Origin: Kineosporia mesophila
GTDB taxonomy: Bacteria > Actinomycetota > Actinomycetes > Actinomycetales > Kineosporiaceae
Assembly: GCF_021129235.1 (NCBI RefSeq)
Contig: NZ_JAJOMA010000040.1
Coordinates: forward strand, 1-47,813
DNA: 47,813 bases
Direction of reading: 5' to 3'
Shown here in pieces: positions 17,282 to 25,094 of the stretch. The position numbers and the translations under genes are program-made. The notes under the pieces were generated by a model, which was not told the DNA's origin, made no database searches, and saw only the letters and a program-made list of their open reading frames with translations. How positions within the stretch are numbered: position 1 is the stretch's first letter; each line of letters starts with the position of its first letter.

Positions 17282-18215
17282 AGAAAACCCAGAATTTCGA
17301 GGCCCAGAAGTTGATGGCCGTGAAGACCGCGATGATGAGCAGCAACAGCCAGGCGAGCGCCGATGCGTAGCCCATGCTGAAGTTCACGAATCCCTGTTGG
17401 TACAGGTAGAGCGTGAAGAACAGCGTCGAGTCGGAGGGACCACCACGGCCGTCGGACACGATGAAGGCCTGGGTGAACGACTGGAAGGCCCCGATGAGAC
17501 CGAGCACGAGGTTGAAGAAGATGATCGGCGAGAGCATCGGCAGCGTGATGTTGCGGAACTGCTGCCGGCGCGAGGCACCGTCCACCGACGCGGCCTCGTA
17601 GAACTCCCGCGGGATCTGCCGCAGCCCGGCCAGGAAGATGACCATCGGTGCTCCGAAAGTCCATACGTGCAGCAGGATCAGCGTCGACAGGGCGGTCGAG
17701 GGCTGGGAGATCCAGCCCGGTCCGTCGATGCCGAACAGCGACAGGAACTGGTTGAACAGCCCGTCGACCCCGAAGACCCGCTTCCACAGCACGGCCACCG
17801 CAACGCTCGAGCCGAGCAGCGAGGGCAGGTAGAAGATCGAGCGGTAGAGCGAGAGCCCTCGCAGGCCCCGGTCGAGCACCACGGCCAGCCCGAGGGCGAC
17901 GGCCAGCTGGATCGGGGTGGAGACGAAGACGTAGACCATCGTGACGGTCAGGCTCTTCGCCAGCCGGGTGTCGTCCAGCATGCGCTGGATGTTCTCCAGG
18001 CCGGTGAAATTCGCGTTGCTGAGCAGGTTGTAGTCCGTGAAGGACAGATACAGCGACATCAGCATCGGGCCGGCCGTGATGGCGACCAGTCCGATGATCC
18101 AGGGTGCCAGGAAGACGACGGCCGCCTTCCCGTCGTGGGTCTTCACTCCTCGACCCTTGCGCCCGGAGCGCCCGGAAGGCTTTCTCAGCGTCCGGATCTC
18201 ACTGACCACACTCAA
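17271..18215 (-). CDS. Carbohydrate ABC transporter permease (MalF-type), first gene of the minus operon
   Basis: A 314-residue permease with six helices and the EAA motif FYEAASVDGASRRQQFRNITLPML. TTG 18215 is preferred because AAGGAGG lies 6 nt upstream; GTG 18209 would be too far from it, and longer in-frame starts would cross the ribosome site and operator. It heads the operon: permease, permease, binding protein, dehydrogenase, PmoA-like, cupin, then the LacI gene. The operator at 18254 lies in its leader or promoter region. Confidence 0.92.
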   Translation of the reverse strand: MSVVSEIRTLRKPSGRSGRKGRGVKTHDGKAAVVFLAPWIIGLVAITAGPMLMSLYLSFTDYNLLSNANFTGLENIQRMLDDTRLAKSLTVTMVYVFVSTPIQLAVALGLAVVLDRGLRGLSLYRSIFYLPSLLGSSVAVAVLWKRVFGVDGLFNQFLSLFGIDGPGWISQPSTALSTLILLHVWTFGAPMVIFLAGLRQIPREFYEAASVDGASRRQQFRNITLPMLSPIIFFNLVLGLIGAFQSFTQAFIVSDGRGGPSDSTLFFTLYLYQQGFVNFSMGYASALAWLLLLIIAVFTAINFWASKFWVFYDN

Positions 18216-18253
18216 GGCCGACCTCCTTGCCTGCCAAGCGACGTTGCTGCAGG

Positions 18254-18267
18254 GGAAAGCGCTATCC
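18254..18267. promoter_or_regulatory. LacI-type operator 1 of the divergent sugar locus
   Basis: GGAAAGCGCTATCC is a nearly perfect 14-bp palindrome centred on the CG dinucleotide typical of LacI/GalR operators. It lies 39 bp upstream of the permease start codon. Operator 2 (18432-18445) shares 11 of 14 positions. Inferred ligand: the LacI protein encoded at 11103. Confidence 0.65.
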
Positions 18268-18431
18268 AGCGCGGATCCAGTGAAACAGCTCACGCCGGTT
18301 CGGGCAATGCCCTTCTTGCAACTTTCCGTCGCCAACCGGACCTCTTCGGTTTACCGTCCGCAGGTGGGAGCGAGTGTGCGGCGAACGGTCACGCGGCTGT
18401 TGACCCTCGCCGCCGCGGGTGCCAGTCTGCT

Positions 18432-18445
18432 GGAAAGCGTTTACC
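18432..18445. promoter_or_regulatory. LacI-type operator 2 of the divergent sugar locus
   Basis: GGAAAGCGTTTACC repeats operator 1 with three changes and keeps the left half intact. It lies 73 bp before the plus-strand dehydrogenase ATG and about 26 bp downstream of a TTGACC hexamer (18400-18405) that may be a -35 element. The two sites are 178 bp apart centre to centre, so joint repression of both arms, possibly by looping, is plausible. Confidence 0.65.
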
Positions 18446-18517
18446 ACGAGGTCGTCGGCGAACCGCCTGCCGACGACCCGTTTCCCTGTGCGCGAAGCCA
18501 TCGAACGAGGAGTCGGC

Positions 18518-19714
18518 ATGGCACACGACCCCATCGGCATCATCATGAACGGCGTCTCCGGGCGCATGGGCTATCGCCAGCACCTGCTGCGCTCGGTCCT
18601 CGCGATCCGTGAGGACGGCGGCGTCCTGCTCTCCGACGGCACCCGGGTCCAGGTCGAGCCACTGCTGGTCGGGCGCAGCGAGGGCAAGCTCACGCAGATC
18701 GCGAAGAAGCACGACATCGACGACTGGACGACCGATCTGGACGCTGCCCTGAGCGATCCGCGGTGGAGCGTCTACGGCGACTTCCAGATCACCAGCGCCC
18801 GGGTCCCGGCCCTGCGCAAGGCGATCGCGGCGGGCCGGGCGATCTACACCGAGAAGCCCACCGCCGCAACCCTGGACGAGGCCCTGGAGCTGGCCGCGCT
18901 GGCCCGGGCCGCCGGGGTCAAGAACGGCGTGGTGCACGACAAGCTGTACCTGCCCGGCCTGCGCAAGCTCGCCCGGCTGGTGGAGTCCGGGTTCTTCGGG
19001 CGCATCCTGTCGATCCGCGGCGAGTTCGGCTACTGGGTGTTCGAGGGCGACTGGCAGGCCGCGCAGCGGCCCAGCTGGAACTACCGCAGCGAAGACGGCG
19101 GGGGCATCGTCGCGGACATGTTCCCGCACTGGAACTATTTGCTGGAGAACCTGTTCGGACCGGTCGAGGCAGTGTACGCGCGGGCCGTCACGCACCTGCC
19201 CAGCCGCACCGACGAGCAGGGGCAGGAGTACCCGGCCACCGCCGACGACGCCGCCTACGCGGTGTTCGAGCTGGCCGGTGGTGTGGTGGCGCAGCTGAAC
19301 TCCAGCTGGGCGGTGCGGGTCAACCGCAAGGAACTCGTGGAGTTCCAGGTCGACGGCACGCACGGCAGCGCCGTGGCCGGGCTGTTCGGCTGCCGGGCCC
19401 AGCACCGTACGGCCACGCCGAAGCCGGTCTGGAACCCCGACCTGGCCGAGACTCACGACTATGCCGCCGACTGGGCGCCGGTACCGGACAACGACGTGTT
19501 CGGCAACGGTTTCCGCGAGCAGTGGGAGCAGTTCCTGCGCCACGTCGCCGAAGACGCCCCGTACCACTTCGACCTGCTGGCCGGGGCCCGCGGCGTGCGG
19601 CTGGCCGAGGCCGGGCTGGAGAGCTCGCGCACCGGCCGGCGCATCGAGCTGGCGCCGCTGGAGACCGGCGGTACGGACGTGAGCCCCGGCGCCCAGACGG
19701 TGGGGTCCCTCTGA
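18518..19714 (+). CDS. Gfo/Idh/MocA family oxidoreductase (plus-strand arm)
   Basis: A 398-residue dehydrogenase of the Gfo/Idh/MocA superfamily, longer than the usual 330-370 because of N-terminal and central insertions. The N-terminus GIIMNGVSGRMGYRQH is the nucleotide-binding loop, the family lysine appears in YTEKPTA, and GGGIVADMFPHWNYLLENLFG carries the catalytic region. GAGGAG precedes ATG 18518. The next gene starts inside its stop (TGATG). Together the three plus-strand genes suggest oxidation, isomerisation and aldol-type cleavage of one sugar. Confidence 0.92.
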   Translation: MAHDPIGIIMNGVSGRMGYRQHLLRSVLAIREDGGVLLSDGTRVQVEPLLVGRSEGKLTQIAKKHDIDDWTTDLDAALSDPRWSVYGDFQITSARVPALRKAIAAGRAIYTEKPTAATLDEALELAALARAAGVKNGVVHDKLYLPGLRKLARLVESGFFGRILSIRGEFGYWVFEGDWQAAQRPSWNYRSEDGGGIVADMFPHWNYLLENLFGPVEAVYARAVTHLPSRTDEQGQEYPATADDAAYAVFELAGGVVAQLNSSWAVRVNRKELVEFQVDGTHGSAVAGLFGCRAQHRTATPKPVWNPDLAETHDYAADWAPVPDNDVFGNGFREQWEQFLRHVAEDAPYHFDLLAGARGVRLAEAGLESSRTGRRIELAPLETGGTDVSPGAQTVGSL

Positions 19715-20895
19715 TGCCGTTGATCGGCACCCTGGCCGCCGACGGGACCACCGGGAACCGGGAGCTGGGCGACGTCCGCCAGTTCACGCGTCCTCAATCC
19801 CCTCTGAGGTCACGCGTGGTCTACGCGGCCGCCCACGTGGTGCCCCGGGTGGCCGGTGACAATGTCCCCGGCGCCCCCGCCGACATCGACTGGGACGCCA
19901 CCCTGGCGTTCCGGCGTCACCTCTGGTCGTGGGGCCTCGGGGTCGCCGACGCGATGGACACCGCGCAGCGCAACATGGGGCTCGATCCCGTCGCGGTGCG
20001 GGAGCTGATCGCCCGCAGCGCCGCCGAGGCCGCCTCGGCGGGTGGCGCGCTGGTGGTGGGGGTGAACACCGACCACCTGAAGGACGAGGTGGTCTCCCTC
20101 GACGAGGTCGTCGCGGCTTACCTGGACCAGCTGGAGCACGCCGAGAAGCACGGCGCCGGGGTTGTTCTGATGGCCTCGCGGCACCTGGCCCGGGCGGCCA
20201 CGTCGGCGGCGGACTACGAGCGGGTGTACCGGGAGGTGCTGGCCCGCGCCGGATCCCCGGTGGTGCTGCACTGGCTCGGCGAGGCCTTCGACCCGCAGCT
20301 GGCCGGGTACTTCGGGCCGGAGCTCGACGTGGCCGGGCGGATCGGCGTGGTGGCCCGCATCATCACCGAGAACGCCGCGCAGGTCCGCGGGATCAAGATG
20401 AGCCTGCTCGACGCCGGGCACGAGATCTCGCTGCGGGCGCAGCTTCCCGCCGGTGCGGCGATGTTCACCGGTGACGACTTCCACTACGCCGGGCTGATCG
20501 CGGGCGACGGGGTGCGCCACTCCGACGCCCTGCTGGGAGCGTTCGCCGCCCTGGGACCGCACGCGTCCGCCGCCGTGCAGGCGCTGGACGCCGGCGACAC
20601 CGATTCCTACCACCGCATTCTCGATCCGACGCAAGCGCTGGCCCGGCACGTGTTCGAGGCGCCGACGTTCCACTACAAGACCGGGATCGCCTTCCTGGCC
20701 TGGCTGAACGGGCACCAGCCGGCGTTCACCATGGTCGGGGGGCTGCACGCGGCGCGGGGTCTGCCGCACCTGTCGCAGCTCGTCGAGCTGGCCGGCACCG
20801 TGGGGGCCCTCGAGGATCCGGAACTGGCGGCCCACCGCTGGAACCGTTTTCTCGGACTGCACGGAGTGGCCGTGCCGACGGTGGTGGGGGCATGA
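19714..20895 (+). CDS. DUF993 family protein, dihydrodipicolinate-synthase-like aldolase
   Basis: A 393-residue member of DUF993, a TIM-barrel family related to class I aldolases and dihydrodipicolinate synthases. The lysine in VRGIKMSLLDAGHE occupies the position expected of a Schiff-base lysine, followed by the FTGDDFHYAGL strand. Substrate and reaction have not been established. It overlaps the genes on both sides (1 bp and 4 bp), so strict co-translation is expected. Confidence 0.88.
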   Translation: MPLIGTLAADGTTGNRELGDVRQFTRPQSPLRSRVVYAAAHVVPRVAGDNVPGAPADIDWDATLAFRRHLWSWGLGVADAMDTAQRNMGLDPVAVRELIARSAAEAASAGGALVVGVNTDHLKDEVVSLDEVVAAYLDQLEHAEKHGAGVVLMASRHLARAATSAADYERVYREVLARAGSPVVLHWLGEAFDPQLAGYFGPELDVAGRIGVVARIITENAAQVRGIKMSLLDAGHEISLRAQLPAGAAMFTGDDFHYAGLIAGDGVRHSDALLGAFAALGPHASAAVQALDAGDTDSYHRILDPTQALARHVFEAPTFHYKTGIAFLAWLNGHQPAFTMVGGLHAARGLPHLSQLVELAGTVGALEDPELAAHRWNRFLGLHGVAVPTVVGA

Positions 20896-21752
20896 GCCAT
20901 CTGTCCCGCCTGTCGCTGAACCAGGCCACGATCAAGTACGCCGACCTGGCCACGGCCCTGTCGGTCACCGCCGGGGCCGGGATCGACGCGATCGGGCTGT
21001 GGCGCGAACCGGTCGCCGCGGTCGGGCCGGCGCAGGCCGCGCGGATGGTCGCCGACTCCGGTCTGCGGGTGTCGAGCCTGTGCCGGGGCGGTTTCTTCAC
21101 CGCGCCCTCCCCCGACCTGCGGCGGGAGGCGCTGGACGACAACCGCCGGGCCATCGACGAGATCGCCACGCTGGCGCAGGCCGGCGCTCCCGGCTCGGCG
21201 CCGGTGCTGGTGCTGGTCGCGGGCGGTCTGCCCGAGGGTGACCGCGATCTGGCCGCCGCCCGGGGGCGGGCCGCCGAAGCCGTCGGGGAACTGGCCGAGC
21301 ACGCCGCCGGGGTCGGGGTGGTGCTGGCCGTCGAGCCGATGCATCCGCTGTACGCGGCCGACCGGGGCGTGATCTCGACGCTCGGGCAGGCGCTCGACCT
21401 GGTCGCCGATCTGCCGGCCCCGGTCGCGGGCGTGGTCGTCGACACCTTCCACGTCTGGTGGGACCCGGCACTACCGGCCCAGATCGCCCGGGCCGGCGCG
21501 CAGGGCCGCATCGCCTCGTACCAGGTGAGCGACTGGATCACCCCGTTCCCCGGGGACGCCCTGCTCTCGCGCGGGATGATGGGCGACGGGCACATCGATT
21601 TCGCGTCCTTCACCCGCCTGGTACGGCAGGCGGGGTACACCGGCGACATCGAGGTGGAGATCTTCAACCAGGAGATCTGGGACGCCGATCCGGGTCAGGT
21701 CGCGGCCCGCACCGCGAAGGCCTTCGGCGAGAGCATCGGACCAGGGTTGTAA
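20892..21752 (+). CDS. Sugar phosphate isomerase/epimerase (TIM barrel)
   Basis: A 286-residue xylose-isomerase-like TIM barrel. Probable metal and substrate residues are seen in VLAVEPMHPLYA, VVDTFHVWWDP, GDGHIDF and DIEVEIFNQEIW, matching the E-D/H-H-E metal set of the family. ATG overlaps the DUF993 stop (ATGA). It is the last gene of the plus-strand arm; its stop codon lies in a small terminator hairpin. Confidence 0.92.
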   Translation: MSHLSRLSLNQATIKYADLATALSVTAGAGIDAIGLWREPVAAVGPAQAARMVADSGLRVSSLCRGGFFTAPSPDLRREALDDNRRAIDEIATLAQAGAPGSAPVLVLVAGGLPEGDRDLAAARGRAAEAVGELAEHAAGVGVVLAVEPMHPLYAADRGVISTLGQALDLVADLPAPVAGVVVDTFHVWWDPALPAQIARAGAQGRIASYQVSDWITPFPGDALLSRGMMGDGHIDFASFTRLVRQAGYTGDIEVEIFNQEIWDADPGQVAARTAKAFGESIGPGL

Positions 21753-21776
21753 CGGTCCATATTCCGTTACTTTTCG
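21750..21776 (+). terminator. Terminator of the plus-strand sugar operon
   Basis: TAACGG (21750-21755) and CCGTTA (21764-21769) form a 6-bp stem with an 8-nt loop, followed by CTTTTC. The stop codon of the isomerase gene is inside the first arm. Confidence 0.5.
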
Positions 21777-22011
21777 GGCACCCGCCCTCGCCCCGAACGG
21801 CAGCGGGACCGTCTCGTGAACGGTCACCGGTAGGTGGACAACCCTCGTGGCCATCACCCTGCCGCTTCCGATGGAAGACGCGCGTCCCTCACCGGTACCG
21901 TCCTGGAGGTGGCCGCACGCGGCCCCAGGGTGGGTACCTGCTAGTCTCCCCGCCCGAAGTGGGGGCATCTGCGGTTTTATGCCCCGAGGACGCGTTGCTC
22001 TGGGGCGGTTC

Positions 22012-23583
22012 GTGAATCAGCAGGATGCAGGTCAGCGGGAACCGGGCGATCCGGGGGCGGCGTCGGGGGCGGACCTCTGGCAGCGGCCGGAAGGAAACAC
22101 CGGACCCGGTCAACCGGATCCGTCGCTCTTCACCCCCCGGGTGGCACCGTCCACGCCCCCGCCGCACTGGGGCCCCGTCCTGGGCACCGGTTCCGGCCCG
22201 GCCAACGGTTACGGCCCGGCCAGCACTCCCGGCCCGGCCAGCACTTCCGGGCCCGTCTGGGGCGCCGCGGCCCCCGCCCCGATGTCCGGCCGGAACAAGC
22301 GCCTGGTCCTGGGCGGTCTGGGCGGCCTGGTGGCACTCCTGCTGGTCGCCGGGATCGCGTTCGTCGCCGTGCAGGGTTCCTCCGGTGACGACGGCCCCTC
22401 GGCCGAGCAACTGCGAGCGCCGTTCCTGGAGGCCGCCAACTCGCTCGGCGCCGCGCCCGGGATCGACTACGACGACGGCACGTACCAGGTGAAGCTCTCC
22501 CGGTACGGCGATTTCACCGGCACGTTCGAGGCCCGCTTCACCAGGTACCCGATCATCCGCACCGACGGCGTCACCTATGCGCAACTGGATGCGGCCACGG
22601 TGAGCCGGCTCCTGCCCTACGCGTCCACGACGACGGGCAAGTCCTGGGTCCGGCTAGGAGATGTGGCCTACGCGGGTCTCTTCGTCGATGCCCGGGTGCC
22701 CGACTCCCCGGAGGCACTGAGCCGGCGGATCCTGGCCGGGCTCAACGGCGCGGACGCCGACTTCACGCCGCCGACGGACTCCGCCGCACCCTCCACGGCC
22801 GAGCCGTCCTCGGGTGCGTCCAACACCTCGGTGACGTTCGAGGGCACCCCGGCGCTGATGGCGATGACCGGTGCCGGGGCGGTGTACGTGACCGAGGCGT
22901 CCCCGCACAAGCTGCTGCACCTGCCGGTCGAGCTGCTGACGGGCGAGAGCGGTCAGGAGGCCGGGCCGGACACGGCCGGCAGCGCACGGACCGGCCAGAC
23001 CGATGTCGTCTCGTTCTCCCGGCCCCGCACGTCGGGCGGCCCGGCCGTGGCCGCGTTCGCGGGCGTGAACCTGGCCGAGCTGAGCACCGGGCAGGTCGGC
23101 GACGCGTACGACGAGCTGCTCGACCGGGGCCGGGCGCTGACGGAGGTGCTGGACGGGGAGGCCGGACTGGCCCTGGGCCGGCCGAAGGTCAAGTGCACGC
23201 TCTCGACCTGTTCGTACCAGGTCAAGGTGACTGCGGACGCGGCGTCCCGGGTCGCGCTGACGGCCACCTTCGAGGTCGACGGCAAGAAGGGCGTGGGCGG
23301 ATGCAGCGCCGTCGTCACCTTCACGACGAGCCAGGCCCGCACGGTGGGTTGCTCGACGAAGTCGGCGGCGCCCGAGATGAAGGCCGCGATGGCCGACGCC
23401 CGCGCCGACGCCCTGGTGCGGTCACGGGCGCTGGGTGGCGCCCGGGTGAGTTACTCGGTGCCCTACTACGGCGAGGGCCGGGTGCGGGGCGTCGTGCCGG
23501 TCGGGGTCAAGAAACTGGCGAGCACCCTGCGGGAACGACGCAGCGAGTTCGGCCCGGCGCCGGGCGGCAGCGAAGCCCGGTGA
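22012..23583 (+). CDS. Membrane-anchored hypothetical protein with Pro/Gly-rich cytoplasmic tail
   Basis: About 523 residues. The first 100 are Pro/Gly/Ser-rich, with a short GPAST repeat, and end at a single membrane helix (LVLGGLGGLVALLLVAGIAFVAV). The rest is extracytoplasmic: one region with AQLDAATVSRLLPYA, a Ser/Pro/Thr linker, and a C-terminal part with cysteine pairs (KCTLSTCSYQ and GGCSAV...GCS). This layout is common for actinobacterial envelope proteins of unknown role. The start is uncertain: GTG 22012 follows GGGGCGG closely, while ATG 21979 and 21847 are in frame but lack ribosome sites. Single gene between two terminators. Confidence 0.75.
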   Translation: MNQQDAGQREPGDPGAASGADLWQRPEGNTGPGQPDPSLFTPRVAPSTPPPHWGPVLGTGSGPANGYGPASTPGPASTSGPVWGAAAPAPMSGRNKRLVLGGLGGLVALLLVAGIAFVAVQGSSGDDGPSAEQLRAPFLEAANSLGAAPGIDYDDGTYQVKLSRYGDFTGTFEARFTRYPIIRTDGVTYAQLDAATVSRLLPYASTTTGKSWVRLGDVAYAGLFVDARVPDSPEALSRRILAGLNGADADFTPPTDSAAPSTAEPSSGASNTSVTFEGTPALMAMTGAGAVYVTEASPHKLLHLPVELLTGESGQEAGPDTAGSARTGQTDVVSFSRPRTSGGPAVAAFAGVNLAELSTGQVGDAYDELLDRGRALTEVLDGEAGLALGRPKVKCTLSTCSYQVKVTADAASRVALTATFEVDGKKGVGGCSAVVTFTTSQARTVGCSTKSAAPEMKAAMADARADALVRSRALGGARVSYSVPYYGEGRVRGVVPVGVKKLASTLRERRSEFGPAPGGSEAR

Positions 23584-23587
23584 CCCC

Positions 23588-23610
23588 CGGACCCGGCGTG
23601 CCGGGCGTCC
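23588..23610. terminator. Hairpin between convergent genes
   Basis: GGACCCGGC and GCCGGG-GTCC pair around a GT turn with one bulged base. It lies in the 60-bp gap between the membrane-anchored protein and the VOC gene, which converge. No T-tract. Confidence 0.45.
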
Positions 23611-23643
23611 TCCATCATGAAGGTGACCGGCCCCGTCGGCCCG

Positions 23644-24396
23644 TCAGTTCTCCCAGACCAGGCAGAAGGGCTTGCCCGCCGGATCGGCGTAGACCCGCCA
23701 GTCCGGCCCGGACGCACCCAGCGAGGTCGCCCCGGCCTCGAGCGCAGCCTTCTCGGCGATGTCCACGTCCTCGACCATCACGTCGAGGTGGATCTGCTGG
23801 GGGTGGGCCGGATCCGGCCAGCCCGGCGCGGTGTACGGCTCGATCTGCTGGAACATCACCGGCTGGGAGCCGTCCTCACCGATCATGGCGATCCCGTCGG
23901 CCTCGAACGTCACCGCCTTGCCGAGCAGCCGGGCGTAGAAGCGGCTGAGACCCTTGGCGTCGGGGCAGTCGAGCATGACCCCGGCCAGGGTGATGCGGGG
24001 ATCGTCCGGGTTCAGGGCCAGGTCGAAGGGGTGGCCGGCCGGGTCGGCTAACGTGTGCCAGCGCTCGTTGCGACGCAGCAGGGTGGCGCCGAGTTCCTGG
24101 GCGCGGGCGGCGGCCGCGTCGATGTCCGGCACCCGCAGGTCCAGGTGGGCCTGCTGCGGGCGGTCCGGGTCGGGCCACTGCGGGGGCTCGTGGCCAGGGG
24201 CCTGCTGCAGGCCGATCCGCCAGCCGTCGTCGGTCGTCAGGCTGATCCAGTCGCCGTCGTCACCGGGCACGCGGTACCACCCGGCGAGTTGCTGGTAGAA
24301 CGTGGCCAGGCGTTCGATGTCGGGGGCGTCCAGGGCCACCGCCCGCAGCGAGCCGATCGCGGGCGAGACGGGCGATACCTGCGTCGTGGAGGTCAT
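23644..24396 (-). CDS. Two-domain VOC (glyoxalase/bleomycin-resistance fold) protein
   Basis: A 250-residue protein made of two tandem vicinal-oxygen-chelate domains. The first begins LRAVALDAPDIERLATFYQQLAGW and has HLDLRVPDID. The second begins GVMLDCPDAKGLSRFYARLLG and has HLDVMVEDVD. Each ends with the DPAGxPF signature. Paired domains of this type serve as dioxygenases, lyases or drug-binding proteins; the substrate cannot be told. ATG 24396 is preceded by GGGGAA. Confidence 0.88.
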   Translation of the reverse strand: MTSTTQVSPVSPAIGSLRAVALDAPDIERLATFYQQLAGWYRVPGDDGDWISLTTDDGWRIGLQQAPGHEPPQWPDPDRPQQAHLDLRVPDIDAAAARAQELGATLLRRNERWHTLADPAGHPFDLALNPDDPRITLAGVMLDCPDAKGLSRFYARLLGKAVTFEADGIAMIGEDGSQPVMFQQIEPYTAPGWPDPAHPQQIHLDVMVEDVDIAEKAALEAGATSLGASGPDWRVYADPAGKPFCLVWEN

Positions 24397-24448
24397 TTCC
24401 CCGATCCTGCCCAGGTCGGGGCTCGTCCGCCACGGGAAACGCCGTGGT

Positions 24449-24832
24449 TCAGGCCGGGGCCCCGTTGACGATCGGGCCCAGGGAGCGGGCGAGTTCGAGG
24501 CATTCGTCCTGGCTGCCGATGTCGTCGGAGTCGAAGGAGACGTCGCTCTCCTGGGTGGAACGCCCGATGCTCCAGCCCGAACCGGACCGCTGCACCACGA
24601 CGCTGGCCACCTCCACCCCCTGACCGTCCTGGAGGGTGACGACGGCGCAGTCGTCCCAGCCGTCGGTCCAGGCGACGGAGACCTCGGTGTCACCGGTGCC
24701 CCGGCGGTACTGCGTCAGGGCCGCCCGGGCGGCGGCGTCGGACTGGTGATGACCGTGCACGAGACCGCCCGTGACCAGGAGGGCGACGGTGCCCAGCACG
24801 CCGGCGACAAGAGACTGCTTCACGGGCACCAT
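24449..24832 (-). CDS. Small exported hypothetical protein
   Basis: A 127-residue protein with a signal-like N-terminus (VKQSLVAGVLGTVALLVTGGLVHG), followed by a soluble domain with one cysteine pair (DDCAVV and DECLEL). No lipobox. ATG 24832 chosen because it sits just before the signal segment. It lies 52 bp upstream of the VOC gene on the same strand and may be co-transcribed with it. Confidence 0.65.
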   Translation of the reverse strand: MVPVKQSLVAGVLGTVALLVTGGLVHGHHQSDAAARAALTQYRRGTGDTEVSVAWTDGWDDCAVVTLQDGQGVEVASVVVQRSGSGWSIGRSTQESDVSFDSDDIGSQDECLELARSLGPIVNGAPA

Positions 24833-24848
24833 GATGGGGGGAATTCCT

Positions 24849-24905
24849 GTCACCTCACGGCAACCTTCACAGCATCGGCTAATGCCATCCTGGAGATGAG
24901 GTGAC
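24849..24905. promoter_or_regulatory. Widely spaced 9-bp inverted repeat between divergent genes
   Basis: GTCACCTCA (24849-24857) and TGAGGTGAC (24897-24905) are perfect inverse copies 39 bp apart, in the 262-bp region between the exported-protein gene (minus) and the MMPL gene (plus). They could be two sites for one regulator or the base of a looped structure. A CG-rich alternating run follows at about 24918-24940. Confidence 0.35.
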
Positions 24906-25094
24906 CACGGTTTAATCGCGCGCGACGCGCGCGCGGGTTTGGGTAGGGTCGCCGGGTTACGCATGGGGATTCTCGGCTCGAGGTGGGCGTTCGGCGCGCA
25001 ATTCGTCCGTCAGTTGTCGGTTTTCGCAGGACGACGACGCTCATCACCGACCCGGCCAGTGACCGCACCACGTTGTGCGACGGAGGGGTAAGCA

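Noticed and set aside
22190-22260. Insertion-sequence end or non-coding repeat
   Set aside because: The repeats are in frame and encode the Gly-Pro-Ala-Ser linker of the membrane-anchored protein.
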